From positions 1-58,252 of the forward strand of contig JAFMIU010000012.1 in NCBI GenBank assembly GCA_017853835.1: DNA of 58,252 nt. The letters are read 5' to 3'. Numbering within the stretch: the first letter of the stretch is position 1; every line of letters starts with the position of its first letter. Shown here in pieces: positions 9,238-17,732 of the stretch. The notes below the pieces were generated by a model, which had not been told where the DNA came from, searched no databases, and worked only from the letters and a program-made list of their open reading frames with translations. Source of the DNA: Pirellulales bacterium (GTDB lineage Bacteria > Planctomycetota > Planctomycetia > Pirellulales > UBA1268). Position numbers and translations under genes: made by a program.

Positions 9238-9594
9238 TGTCGTGTCGTCTGCGGAACCCCGCAGCCTTTCCTCTCAGCCAGATGCGTTGCCATGCCGACC
9301 AGGGACGGTCGGCCCCATAGCCGCCGGGGCTGGCAGCCAGGGAAGACCTCCACAGTAACCGGCACGAGATCAGAAGGCCAGCCGTCTCTTTCGCACACGG
9401 CTTTCCCTCCCATCAACCCCTCACAAATGGGAGATCAGAGGCCTTCGGACGCGGTGGCGCCGGGCCGTCCGACCGGAGAGCACCGACGGTTGCCGGGTAT
9501 ACTTTCGAGAGGGTCGGAACGCGGGAGATTCCGGCCTCCATCCACCGCTCTGCTGCCCCACGGGCTTCGGCCTTCGGTGACGGAACCGCCGACG
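9238..9594. other. 357-bp intergenic region without a recognisable gene
   Basis: It lies between the divergent rpmG and the first toroid protein. I looked for a tRNA (T-loop consensus, CCA end, acceptor pairing) on both strands and saw none. No open frame shows family motifs. It should hold promoters for both flanking genes; a TATACT box is annotated separately. Confidence 0.6.
9498..9503 (+). promoter_or_regulatory. -10-like TATACT upstream of the first toroid protein
   Basis: TATACT occurs 91 nt upstream of the ATG at 9595, in the GC-rich context GGTATACTTTCG. No convincing -35 is visible. The same hexamer recurs before the small membrane protein (12889-12894) and before fabZ (55999-56004, minus strand), which supports a shared promoter element. 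Confidence 0.35.
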
Positions 9595-11211
9595 ATGTCT
9601 AGCCAGATTGATCCGGAACCCGTTGCCCCGCCCCCAGTGCCGCCCCCGACGGCACGCAAGGCCACCGTGCAGCCCCCCGTGGCGCCCCCGCGCCGTTCCA
9701 CGCCGGCTGCCGACGAGGATGCCTCCTCCTCGAACGCTCCGGCCGACTCAACCGTCGCCACGTCGGCAATTCGTCAGGCTCCGGCCTGGGCGGTCAGCAT
9801 GCTCGTGCACGTGGTGGTGCTTTTGGCGATGGCCCTGATCGTGAGCACCCCGCCCAAGCGACCGGTGTCTCGGGTGATCACATCGGATCAAAAGAACGAG
9901 GACGATCTCAGCGAGGTCGATGCCTCGTTGCCCCAAGACCCCTCCGATGTGGCGAATCCCTCCATGGACGCCATGCTCGACGCCGCGATCGAGGTGAGTG
10001 AAACTCCCGTCGACGTGGCGACGCTGGCCGACGATCTCGACGCCGCACCGTTGGCCGTGGAACTCACCGATTTCGGAACCGACACCGCCCCTGCCTCCGA
10101 CATGATGGCCACCATGGGCGCCGTGGGGGGCACTGGCGGCGGACTGGGAGGTCGCTCTCAGGCAGCCAAACTCGCCGCGGCCGGTGGTGGCGGCGCCGAC
10201 ACGGAACAGGCCGTCGATCGCGCGCTCAAGTGGCTGGTCGCCCACCAGCTGCCCGACGGGGGCTGGTCATTCGATCTCACCCAAGCGCCGAGCTGCATGG
10301 GCCGCTGTTCGCATTCCGGCGTGAGTCGCGCCACCGATCGCTCGGGCGCCACGTCGATGGCCCTGCTTCCCTTCCTCGCCCGCGGCTACACGCACAAGGA
10401 CGGCCCCTACAAGCAGACGGTCGAGAAGGGCATCGCGTTCCTCGCGCAGATGGCGGTCAACGGCAAGGGGCGGGCCTACGAAGGCCGTGGCGACATGTAT
10501 TCCCAGGGGCTCGCCGGCATCACCCTCTCCGAGTGCTATGCGATGTCGCAGGACTCGCGGCTCGCGGCCCCCACCCAGCTGGTCCTCAACTACATCATGG
10601 AGGCTCAGGATCCGATCGGAGGGGGATGGCGTTACCGCCCGCGCCAACCGGGCGACACGTCGGTGGTCGGCTGGCAGATCATGGCGCTGAAGAGCGGCAA
10701 CATGGCCCGCCTCCACGTCAATCCGCTCACGGTCAAAAAAGCGGTGGAGTTCCTCGATTCCGTCGAGTCGAAGGAAGGCGCCGCCTACGGCTATCTCGAC
10801 AACTCGACGTCGCGGCCAAGCCTCAACGCCGTCGGTCTCCTCTGCCGCATGTACCTCGGTTGGAAGAAGGAGAATCCGGCGCTCCTCGCCGGGATCGACG
10901 CCATCGCCAAACGTGGCCCCACGAAGGACCTCTACTACGACTACTACGCCACTCAGGTGCTTCACCACGTGGAGGGAGAAGAATGGATCTCGTGGAACAA
11001 GAAGATGAAGGAACTCCTCCTGCCTTCCCAATCCACGAAGGACCACGAAACGGGCAGCTGGTTCGAGGGCTTTGAAAACGGCCATGCCACCGAGGCGGCA
11101 GGCCGGCTCTATTGCACGTCGATGGCCACGATGATCCTCGAGGTCTATTACCGACATCTCCCGATCTACAAGACGGAAGAGGTCGAAAAAGAGGTCGAGT
11201 TCGTGGAATAG
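9595..11211 (+). CDS. Membrane-anchored prenyltransferase/squalene-oxidase-repeat (alpha/alpha-toroid) protein A
   Basis: 538 residues from the ATG at 9595 (MSSQIDPEPVAPPPVPP). The architecture is a Pro-rich cytoplasmic tail (1-60), one membrane segment (about 66-84, AVSMLVHVVVLLAMALIV), an acidic linker (about 95-200), then terpene-cyclase-like repeats (about 203-530). Repeat motifs include ALKWLVAHQLPDGGWSFDL, QDPIGGGWRYRPRQPGDTS and GLLCRMYLGW. The fold is that of squalene-hopene cyclase or prenyltransferase barrels. I do not see the cyclase DxDD acid motif, so an enzymatic role is doubtful and a periplasmic binding or structural role is possible. C234 and C238 form a C-x3-C pair shared with the paralogue that follows. 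The function is unknown. Confidence 0.85.
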   Translation: MSSQIDPEPVAPPPVPPPTARKATVQPPVAPPRRSTPAADEDASSSNAPADSTVATSAIRQAPAWAVSMLVHVVVLLAMALIVSTPPKRPVSRVITSDQKNEDDLSEVDASLPQDPSDVANPSMDAMLDAAIEVSETPVDVATLADDLDAAPLAVELTDFGTDTAPASDMMATMGAVGGTGGGLGGRSQAAKLAAAGGGGADTEQAVDRALKWLVAHQLPDGGWSFDLTQAPSCMGRCSHSGVSRATDRSGATSMALLPFLARGYTHKDGPYKQTVEKGIAFLAQMAVNGKGRAYEGRGDMYSQGLAGITLSECYAMSQDSRLAAPTQLVLNYIMEAQDPIGGGWRYRPRQPGDTSVVGWQIMALKSGNMARLHVNPLTVKKAVEFLDSVESKEGAAYGYLDNSTSRPSLNAVGLLCRMYLGWKKENPALLAGIDAIAKRGPTKDLYYDYYATQVLHHVEGEEWISWNKKMKELLLPSQSTKDHETGSWFEGFENGHATEAAGRLYCTSMATMILEVYYRHLPIYKTEEVEKEVEFVE

Positions 11212-11357
11212 GGCACCTCGAGCGGGCGATCCAATGGAACTGGCGGCCCAACGCCGCCGGTGCCGATGATCCCTGGGCCGGGATCGCCGTGCGCGCCGAA
11301 AGGCCCCGCCAGCCTTCCCAGCCTCCGTAGTCGCCATGGGCTGCGAAACCCTTCAAG

Positions 11358-12869
11358 ATGGCAGGGAGCATGGGTGGCCGCGACGAGCCGTCGAGTCCGA
11401 TCGAGCGCCTGGTGCACAACCTGGCGGTGCGGTCCGGCTATGCCAGCCTCGTCGCGCACATCGCCATCCTGATCGGCATGGCCCTGCTGATGCTTCCGGC
11501 TTCAGCGCCACCCCGGCTGCGACCGCTCGAACTGGGCTGGTCGAGTCCGGATCAAGGCCACGAGGCCGGCACCAGTGGCGACGCGGGGGCCGCCGATGCC
11601 ACCCCCGAACTGGTCCTCGTGGAGTCGACTGACACGGCCGAGCCTGCAGCCGCCCCACACTCCGCGCAACCGCCATCCACGACAACGGCCGATGACCACA
11701 CCCCCGCGTTGGAAATCGCTAGTGAATCTGCCCACGACGAGGGGCATCGCGCCACCGGCATCGCAGCCCGCGCGGCATCCCTGAGCCATGTCCCCTCGCC
11801 CGCACCGACGATCGATCTCGAAAAAGCCTTCGGCCCGCGTCGGGGACGAAACCGCGGCACATGGGCAGCGGGGCGTGGCGGATCCGCCGCGAGCGAAGAG
11901 GCAGTGGAACGCGGGCTCGCGTGGCTGGCGCGGCATCAGACTGCCGACGGCTCATGGCGATGCGACCTGGCGGACTGCCGCTGTGATGGCCGCTGCCGTG
12001 ATCCCGGCACGGTGTCGAGCACGACGGCAGCCACGGGCATCGCCCTCCTCCCCTTCCTCGGCGCCGGCTCGACCCACGTGGACGGGCCGTATCGCGAAAC
12101 CGTCAACCGCGGCATCTATTACCTGCTGAGCCGGATGCAGCCGACCGAACGCGGAGGCGACCTTTGCGAAGGCACCATGTATGGCCATGGCACGGCCACG
12201 CTCGCCCTCGCCGAGGCGCTCGGCATGACCCGTGACGAGGCGCTCATCCGCCCCGTGCGTGACGCGGTGCGGTTCATCGAACTGGCGCAAGACCTGCACG
12301 GCGGGGGCTGGCGCTACCTGCCACGCCAGCCCGGCGACATGACGGTCACCGCCTGGCAGCTCGCCTCGCTCAAAAGCGCCGCACTGGCCGGCGTGGCGGT
12401 GCCATCGCCGACGCTCGACGGAGTCTCCCGTTTCCTCGACCGCGTGCAGGTTCGGCACGGCGAGGCCTACGGCTACCAGTCGCCGCACGAGCGTCCGTGC
12501 ACGTCGGCCATCGGTCTCCTCTGCCGTCTCTACATGGGCTGGCCGGATGAGGCGACGGTCGACCGAGGACTCACGTCGTTGGCCCGAAAGGGTCCCGATC
12601 CCGACGCGATCTATCTCAACTTCTACCTGTCGCAGGCACTCCTCCAGCGGGACCATCCGCTGTGGCAGCGTTGGAACAAACGCAACCGTGACCAGCTCGT
12701 CGCCCACCAGTCGCGGACCGGCCACGAGGATGGGAGCTGGTTCGCGGCCGACGAACACACCGCGCCGGGCGGCCGACTCGCCCACACCGCCCTCGCCGTG
12801 CTCACGCTCGAGGTCTATTACCGGCTCCTGCCCATTTACGGTCCCGATGCCGTCGCAGGCGACTGGTAG
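11358..12869 (+). CDS. Membrane-anchored prenyltransferase/squalene-oxidase-repeat protein B (paralogue of A)
   Basis: 503 residues, ATG at 11358, with a second in-frame ATG at 11370. One membrane segment lies at about residues 28-47, followed by a Thr/Ala/Asp-rich linker and a toroid domain from about 177. It aligns by eye with protein A: HQTADGSWRCDLAD with HQLPDGGWSFDL, GGGWRYLPRQPGDMT with GGGWRYRPRQPGDTS, GLLCRLYMGW with GLLCRMYLGW, and LEVYYRLLPIYG with LEVYYRHLPIYK. Here the first repeat holds four Cys (202, 207, 209, 213), two of which align with C234/C238 of protein A. Gap to protein A is 146 bp. Likely a tandem duplication, now diverged. The function is unknown. Confidence 0.85.
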   Translation: MAGSMGGRDEPSSPIERLVHNLAVRSGYASLVAHIAILIGMALLMLPASAPPRLRPLELGWSSPDQGHEAGTSGDAGAADATPELVLVESTDTAEPAAAPHSAQPPSTTTADDHTPALEIASESAHDEGHRATGIAARAASLSHVPSPAPTIDLEKAFGPRRGRNRGTWAAGRGGSAASEEAVERGLAWLARHQTADGSWRCDLADCRCDGRCRDPGTVSSTTAATGIALLPFLGAGSTHVDGPYRETVNRGIYYLLSRMQPTERGGDLCEGTMYGHGTATLALAEALGMTRDEALIRPVRDAVRFIELAQDLHGGGWRYLPRQPGDMTVTAWQLASLKSAALAGVAVPSPTLDGVSRFLDRVQVRHGEAYGYQSPHERPCTSAIGLLCRLYMGWPDEATVDRGLTSLARKGPDPDAIYLNFYLSQALLQRDHPLWQRWNKRNRDQLVAHQSRTGHEDGSWFAADEHTAPGGRLAHTALAVLTLEVYYRLLPIYGPDAVAGDW

Positions 12870-12888
12870 GCGGTCGGTGGCGGGCGCC

Positions 12889-12894
12889 TATACT
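12889..12894 (+). promoter_or_regulatory. -10-like TATACT
   Basis: TATACT lies 23 nt upstream of the ATG at 12918. A transcript starting about 7 nt downstream would have a very short leader. No clear -35. Confidence 0.35.
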
Positions 12895-12895
12895 C

Positions 12896-12913
12896 GTGGG
12901 AGAAGGATCCCAC
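12896..12913 (+). promoter_or_regulatory. Hairpin displaying a Shine-Dalgarno-like loop
   Basis: GTGGGA (12896-12901) pairs with TCCCAC (12908-12913), leaving the loop GAAGGA, which resembles a ribosome binding site, just upstream of the ATG at 12918. If transcription starts near 12901, as the TATACT box suggests, the left arm would not be in the RNA, so this may be a coincidence. Confidence 0.25.
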
Positions 12914-12917
12914 CGGC

Positions 12918-13418
12918 ATGAGACCCGTCACGTATTCCTGGCTTATCGTCGTGGTCGGCATCGCCTGCGCGGCGATCGGATGGCTGGGCGTTGCCGGATG
13001 GATCGCCGTGGTGGTCGCCGTGGCAAGCGTTGGCATGCATGTCGCCGGCAATGCGCTCGGCACATCGCTCCGCGAATCGACCGATCGGGATCTGGTGCGA
13101 GTGAGATCCGCTCGGCAGCCGTCCGTGACGCTTCCGCAGGCTCGCCCAACCCGTCTTGAACGTCATCAAAGCCTCGGCCGGCTCGTGCCGGTCTCGGCAG
13201 GCATCGGCGCCACATGCGGCGGCATCGCCGGTGCCGTGGCCCTGGGAACCCTGGCCTCGAGCAGCCTCGCCGGTGCCCTCCTGGGGGGCGTTTCGTCCGC
13301 CGTGATCGGCGGCTTGCTGGGCTTTCTCGTGGCCAGTTGTATCGAGGTGATCCGCGTCAGCATCCGCGAAGCCGTGGCGGCGGAGCAGTCGCACGCCGTG
13401 CCGCAACGCTCGCCCTGA
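12918..13418 (+). CDS. Small integral membrane protein of unknown function
   Basis: 166 residues from the ATG at 12918. Two hydrophobic segments at the N-terminus (about 8-25 and 27-46) are followed by a charged stretch (about 52-92). A Gly/Ala-rich hydrophobic C-terminal half (about 93-145) probably makes two more membrane passes, and a short polar tail ends the protein. No family motif recognised. It follows toroid protein B after 48 bp on the same strand and precedes the basic 32-residue gene. It could be co-transcribed with either, but the TATACT box argues for its own promoter. Confidence 0.7.
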   Translation: MRPVTYSWLIVVVGIACAAIGWLGVAGWIAVVVAVASVGMHVAGNALGTSLRESTDRDLVRVRSARQPSVTLPQARPTRLERHQSLGRLVPVSAGIGATCGGIAGAVALGTLASSSLAGALLGGVSSAVIGGLLGFLVASCIEVIRVSIREAVAAEQSHAVPQRSP

Positions 13419-13504
13419 ACGCGGTGGAACGCCTTGGCAGGCCGTGGTACAACCTGTCTCCCACCGCTGCGCATCCCGCGGCACAACCAGCCCAGGAGGC
13501 CCCC

Positions 13505-13603
13505 ATGGCCAAGCCCCATCGCACCCTCAAGAAGGCCAATCACGGCTCCCGTCCCGCCAACAGCAAGGCTCGCAAGGCCAAGCGTCGCCACATCCGCACC
13601 TGA
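13505..13603 (+). CDS. 32-residue very basic protein, candidate small ribosomal protein (bL37-like core)
   Basis: ATG 13505 to TGA 13603, preceded by a near-perfect Shine-Dalgarno AGGAGG (13494-13499) five bases upstream. The product starts MAKPHRTLKKANHG and ends KARKAKRRHIRT: about 40% Lys/Arg, no acidic residues, no Cys. The core KKANHGSRPA resembles, from memory, the KANHGKRP tail of the 24-residue actinobacterial ribosomal protein bL37. The size, composition and strong ribosome binding site fit a ribosome-associated peptide. The homology is inferred from recall and not computed. It sits between a membrane protein and a FabZ-like gene. Confidence 0.75.
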   Translation: MAKPHRTLKKANHGSRPANSKARKAKRRHIRT

Positions 13604-13647
13604 CCCCTCAACGGCTCCGACTCCGAACCGGCTGAAGGACACCTTCC

Positions 13648-14169
13648 GTGGCTCCGCGCGACTACATCATCCACCCGAGCGAATACGACCTGGACCGGGT
13701 CGTGGCCGACATCGACGAGATCCGTCGATGGAATCGGCAGCGTTTTGAGATGGAACAGCTGACGGCGATCGTGCACGAGGATCTCTCCCGAGGCCTGTGC
13801 GTCGGCTACAAGGACGTCGGCCTCGACGAGTTCTGGGTGCGCGGCCACTTTCCCGGTGTGCCGCTGATGCCAGGGGTGATGATGTGTGAAGCGGCGGCCC
13901 AGCTCTCCAGCTACTACACCCATCGCTACAACCTCCTCGACGCCGAAGTGATCGGCTTCGGAGGGCTCGAGGACGTGCGGTTCCGCGAGCCGGTTCGGCC
14001 GGGTGAACGGCTCGTGATCGCCGTGGAGCGGGTTCGCGTGCGGCCCAAGGCGATGATCGTCTGCCGCTTCCAGGTCCTCGTGCGGGACAACATCGTGTGC
14101 GACGGCGTGATCAAGGGGGTGCCGCTCCCGATCGACGCTCTCGCCGCGGCCAACGGCTCGGCGACCTGA
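13648..14169 (+). CDS. FabZ-like 3-hydroxyacyl-[acyl-carrier-protein] dehydratase
   Basis: 173 residues from a GTG start at 13648, with GAAGGA about 9 nt upstream. Hot-dog fold motifs: RGHFPGVPLMPGVMMCEAAAQLSSYY places the catalytic His at 67 and the catalytic Glu at 81. There is an unusual ~45-residue N-terminal extension (YIIHPSEYDLDRVVADIDEI...) rich in charged residues before the fold. It is distinct from the two dehydratases at 54242 and 55375. trmB follows on the same strand after 19 bp. Likely acts on acyl-ACP; the chain specificity is unknown. Confidence 0.85.
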   Translation: MAPRDYIIHPSEYDLDRVVADIDEIRRWNRQRFEMEQLTAIVHEDLSRGLCVGYKDVGLDEFWVRGHFPGVPLMPGVMMCEAAAQLSSYYTHRYNLLDAEVIGFGGLEDVRFREPVRPGERLVIAVERVRVRPKAMIVCRFQVLVRDNIVCDGVIKGVPLPIDALAAANGSAT

Positions 14170-14188
14170 CGAACAGGCTCGTCCCGCC

Positions 14189-14869
14189 ATGCCACGTCGC
14201 CCACCACGCAAGCCCGATCCCTCGCTCGATCTTTCGCGGCATCTTCTGCCCCTCGCCGACCTGCCGGTGCCGTGCGATCCGGCATCGCTCTTTCCATCAT
14301 CGGCCCCGGTCGAACTCGAGGTGGGGAGCGGCAAGGGACTCTTCCTCGCCACGGCGTCGGCTCGGCATCCCGATCGCAACTTCCTCGGCTGCGAACTCGC
14401 CGTCGGCTATGCCCGTCTGTGCGGCGCCAAGCTGGCCGCGAAATCCGCCGCCAACGCCCGCATCATCCAGGGTGACGGCACGCTCCTCGTGCGGAGCATC
14501 CTGCCTGACGGCTGCCTCGCGGGCATGCACGTCTATTTCCCAGACCCCTGGTGGAAGGCTCGCCACCGGAAGCGTCGTGTGCTGACGGAGGAGTTTCTCC
14601 GGCACGCCGGCCGGCTCCTGCCGACAGCGGCCACCCTCCATGTGTGGACCGACGTCGAGGAGTATTACGAGGAGTCGATGGCCTTTGCACACGCCACGGG
14701 CCTTTTCGAGGCCCCACGGGCCGAAGAAGCCACGGTGCCGGAGCACGACCTCGACTACCGCACGCACTTCGAACGGCGCACTCGCCTGGCGGGAGAACCG
14801 GTGTGGCGGGCGGCCCTCGACCGCAATGACCGCCCCGCCGGCTGCGAACGAATCGTCTTACCGGGCTGA
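14189..14869 (+). CDS. trmB: tRNA (guanine-N7-)-methyltransferase
   Basis: 226 residues. An AdoMet-dependent enzyme making m7G46 in t[20 protein letters not shown] is the AdoMet-binding motif [13 protein letters not shown] follows, and [16 protein letters not shown] with [13 protein letters not shown] is the family signature for tRNA binding and catalysis. Length is typical. The last 12 bp overlap the end of purF on the opposite strand. Confidence 0.95.
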   Translation: MPRRPPRKPDPSLDLSRHLLPLADLPVPCDPASLFPSSAPVELEVGSGKGLFLATASARHPDRNFLGCELAVGYARLCGAKLAAKSAANARIIQGDGTLLVRSILPDGCLAGMHVYFPDPWWKARHRKRRVLTEEFLRHAGRLLPTAATLHVWTDVEEYYEESMAFAHATGLFEAPRAEEATVPEHDLDYRTHFERRTRLAGEPVWRAALDRNDRPAGCERIVLPG

Positions 14870-14873
14870 TTCG
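14849..14873. terminator. Possible hairpin at the convergent trmB/purF ends
   Basis: CGAATC (14849-14854) pairs with GATTCG (14868-14873) across a 13-nt loop. It spans both stop codons. There is no T run, so it is a weak candidate for a bidirectional terminator. Confidence 0.25.
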
Positions 14874-16426
14874 TAGGTTCTGCCGGCCTGGCCGCGGGCG
14901 GTCTGGGCGACGGCGATCTCGTAGAGCCGCTCACCGGCTGGCGTGGGATACCTGCCGGTCAGACAGGCCTGACAGAGATCGGCCTCGTCGAAGCCGATCG
15001 AACGGGCCACGGCCTCCACGGGAAGATACCGCAGTGAGTCGGCCCCGAGACGGGCGGCCATGGCCGCCTGAGCGGCCTCCGTGAGCACGCCATCGGGCAT
15101 GAACTCGGGGGCGAACAGTTCGTCGATTGTCGACATGTCGATGCCGTAGAAGCATGGGGCGACAATCGGTGGACAGGCCACCCTCACGTGGATCTCACGG
15201 GCACCGCCGAGCGATCGCATGCGACCGAGCAGCACCCTCATCGTGGTGCTGCGGACGATCGAATCCTCCACGAGGATCACGCGACGGCCTTCGAGCACCT
15301 CGCGGAGCGGCGTGTACTTGCTTTCGGCCTTCTGACGGCGACTCGAGGCTCCGTCGATGAACGTCCTGCCGGTGTAGCGGTTCCGAATCAGGCCCTCGAC
15401 GCAGGGGATCGCCAGCCGATAGGCCATCGCATCGGCAGCCGCCTTGCTCGTGTCGGGCACGGGCACCACGACGGTATCGTCGTCGATGGGCACCGTCTCG
15501 AGTGCAGCGAGCGCCTCCCCGAGCCTTTTTCGCGACAGGTAGACACTTCGATCGTCCATCGTGCTGGCGACATTCGCGAAATAGACCCATTCGAAGAAGC
15601 AGTGGGCTTTCTGGGGCGACTCGGCGAACCGTTCGATGCGCACCCCGGACGGATCCACGATGAGCGCCGTCCCAGGCTCGAGGGTACGGATCGATTCGGC
15701 TGAAAACCCGAGGTTCAACAGGGCCACGCTCTCGCTGGCGGCGGCGACGAGGGGACCGGCCTGGGCATATTCCATCGGACGGATGCCGCGCGGATCACGG
15801 GCCACGATCAGGCGTCCACGGGCATCGAGCACCGCGATGTTCCAGGCGCCGTCGAACCGGGCCGAAATCGCCGACAGAAGCCCCACCGGATCGGGATCGG
15901 CCGCGCCGGCGAGTTCCTGCCCGATGGCGTGCATGATCACTTCGGTGTCGTTGTCGCGGGCCAGATGGCTGTCGGCCGTGGCGAGGATCTCCTCGCGCAG
16001 TTCGGGGTAGTTGGCGAGCTGGCCGTTGAAGCCGAAGGCAAACCACTTCCGCTTCTGGATGTGGGGCCGCTCCAGCGGCTGGGCATAGCCACGGTCTTCC
16101 GCGCCGCAGGTGGCATAGCGAACGTGACCGATCGCCGCAGGGCCGGTGTGATGCTCCATCAGGCTTTCGTACTTGCCTCGATGATTCATCCGAAACACCT
16201 CGCTGACGCTCCCCACGTCCTTGTAGGTGGCCAGCAACTGGCTGCGATGGGGATTCCAGGCCGTCATGCCGGCAGAGAGCTGGCCACGGTTCTGGATGTC
16301 GAGGAGCATCCGCGGCATGAGCCGGGACACCCCCTCGGGCCCCTGCTCCGGGCAGAGGGGGCTCACCTCGCCGCCAGGGAGGTGGTAGATCGCGGCCAGG
16401 CCGCACTCGTGATGCAAATCGCTCAT
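14858..16426 (-). CDS. purF: Amidophosphoribosyltransferase
   Basis: First step of purine synthesis: PRPP plus glutamine gives phosphoribosylamine. 522 residues from the ATG at 16426 ([15 protein letters not shown]). The glutaminase nucleophile is C8, so a seven-residue propeptide would have to be removed, as in the Bacillus-type enzyme. The glutaminase domain covers about 8-240. The phosphoribosyltransferase domain has the PRPP motif [14 protein letters not shown]. Cys residues in HVRVACPP and in [14 protein letters not shown] resemble the [4Fe-4S] ligands of the Bacillus type. Divergent from proB, sharing a 127 bp region. Confidence 0.95.
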   Translation of the reverse strand: MSDLHHECGLAAIYHLPGGEVSPLCPEQGPEGVSRLMPRMLLDIQNRGQLSAGMTAWNPHRSQLLATYKDVGSVSEVFRMNHRGKYESLMEHHTGPAAIGHVRYATCGAEDRGYAQPLERPHIQKRKWFAFGFNGQLANYPELREEILATADSHLARDNDTEVIMHAIGQELAGAADPDPVGLLSAISARFDGAWNIAVLDARGRLIVARDPRGIRPMEYAQAGPLVAAASESVALLNLGFSAESIRTLEPGTALIVDPSGVRIERFAESPQKAHCFFEWVYFANVASTMDDRSVYLSRKRLGEALAALETVPIDDDTVVVPVPDTSKAAADAMAYRLAIPCVEGLIRNRYTGRTFIDGASSRRQKAESKYTPLREVLEGRRVILVEDSIVRSTTMRVLLGRMRSLGGAREIHVRVACPPIVAPCFYGIDMSTIDELFAPEFMPDGVLTEAAQAAMAARLGADSLRYLPVEAVARSIGFDEADLCQACLTGRYPTPAGERLYEIAVAQTARGQAGRTYESAR

Positions 16427-16490
16427 CGGCAGGGGGTCTCGATGGTCCCGACGCGAAGCTGTGGGGGCCCTCGCCGATGGGCCAAAACCC

Positions 16491-16496
16491 ATCATA
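16491..16496 (-). promoter_or_regulatory. -10-like TATGAT for purF
   Basis: TATGAT on the minus strand, 65 nt upstream of the purF ATG at 16426. The same hexamer occurs upstream of scpA (34102-34107) and fbaA (49523-49528). No strong -35. Confidence 0.35.
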
Positions 16497-16502
16497 GCCG
16501 TC

Positions 16503-16519
16503 CATGGCAAAAAGCCATG
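16503..16519. promoter_or_regulatory. Hairpin/inverted repeat in the purF-proB divergent region
   Basis: CATGGC (16503-16508) and GCCATG (16514-16519) flank an AAAAA spacer: a symmetric operator-like element 35 nt upstream of the proB ATG. Could be a repressor site for either gene; there is no direct evidence. Confidence 0.3.
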
Positions 16520-16553
16520 CCGCGACGGTAGCATACGGGGTTTTCCCGCTGCC

Positions 16554-17732
16554 ATGACTGACTCGCTCCGAACTCAGATCGCCTCCGTTGCCGACCCGAT
16601 CGTCGTCAAGGTGGGCACGCGCGTGCTCACGGGCTCCGACGGTCTGCTCGATCCGCACCGCATCGAGTCGCTCGGTCACCAGATCGACGGGATCGCCGCA
16701 CGCGGCCGGCGGGTGGTGCTCGTGAGCTCGGGGGCCGTCGGTGCCGGCATGGGCCGGCTGGGGCTGACGAAGCGACCGACGGAGCTCGCCCATCTGCAGG
16801 CGGTGGCGGCCATCGGCCAGAGCTGCCTGATCGAAGCCTATGAACGGGCCCTTCGCAGCCGGGGCCGTCACGCCGCACAGGTGCTGCTCGTGGCCGACGA
16901 CCTTCAGGATAGGGCGCGATACCTCAACATCCGCAACACGCTCCTGGCCCTGCTCGACTTGGGGGCCGTGCCGATCATCAATGAAAACGACACCGTGAGC
17001 GTCGAAGAACTCCGCACCTCCTTCGGCGACAACGACCGCCTCGCGGCGCTCGTCGCCACCCTACTCGGGGCCCCGCTGCTCGTCCTGCTCTCCGATGTCG
17101 AGGGGTTGTTTGACAGGCACCCCTCCGAACAGGGAGCCTCGATCGTCTCCCACGTCGCCCGAATCGATGCGTCCGTCGCCGGACTGGCGAAGGATTCGCT
17201 TGGCGGTCTCTCCAAAGGCGGCATGGCCAGCAAGATCGCCGCGGCCCGCATCATGACCGAGGCTGGGGGGAGTTGCGTGGTGGCGTCGGGACGGGACGAC
17301 GACGTGCTCGAGCGGATCTGCCGTGGCGACGATGTGGGCACGCTCTTCACCGGCCGCTCCGAAACCATGCCCGCCTGGAAACGCTGGCTCGGCTGGTCGG
17401 CCGACGCGCGAGGCACGGTGGTGGTCGACGGGGGTGCCCGAGACGCCCTGATCGCCGGGGGACGCAGCCTGCTCGCCGCGGGCGTGCGCAATCTCTCTGG
17501 CGAGTTTGTGGCCGGCGACGTGGTGAGCCTGGCCACGGTCGACGGCGGCATCTTTGCCCGCGGGCTCGTCAACTATCCGTCGGGTGATCTTCAAAAAATC
17601 GTCGGACTCCGCACGGAACGCATCGCCGAGGTGCTTGGCTACTGCCCATATGAGGAGGTCGTGCATCGCGACAACCTTGCCGTCATCGACCGGAGCGAGG
17701 CTCCCAACCGACCATGCTCCCAGAACTCCTGA
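16554..17732 (+). CDS. proB: Glutamate 5-kinase
   Basis: 392 residues from the ATG at 16554. Catalyses ATP-dependent phosphorylation of L-glutamate, the first step of proline synthesis. The amino-acid kinase domain (about 1-265) shows [60 protein letters not shown] and [22 protein letters not shown] domain follows (about 285-375), with [17 protein letters not shown] and the [12 protein letters not shown] segment. Longer than the E. coli enzyme (367). proA is not in the window. The last 19 bp overlap the next gene. Confidence 0.95.
   Translation: MTDSLRTQIASVADPIVVKVGTRVLTGSDGLLDPHRIESLGHQIDGIAARGRRVVLVSSGAVGAGMGRLGLTKRPTELAHLQAVAAIGQSCLIEAYERALRSRGRHAAQVLLVADDLQDRARYLNIRNTLLALLDLGAVPIINENDTVSVEELRTSFGDNDRLAALVATLLGAPLLVLLSDVEGLFDRHPSEQGASIVSHVARIDASVAGLAKDSLGGLSKGGMASKIAAARIMTEAGGSCVVASGRDDDVLERICRGDDVGTLFTGRSETMPAWKRWLGWSADARGTVVVDGGARDALIAGGRSLLAAGVRNLSGEFVAGDVVSLATVDGGIFARGLVNYPSGDLQKIVGLRTERIAEVLGYCPYEEVVHRDNLAVIDRSEAPNRPCSQNS

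Noticed and set aside
9238..9594. Possible tRNA near rpmG, as seen in other genomes
   Set aside because: No cloverleaf pairing, T-loop consensus or acceptor match on either strand.
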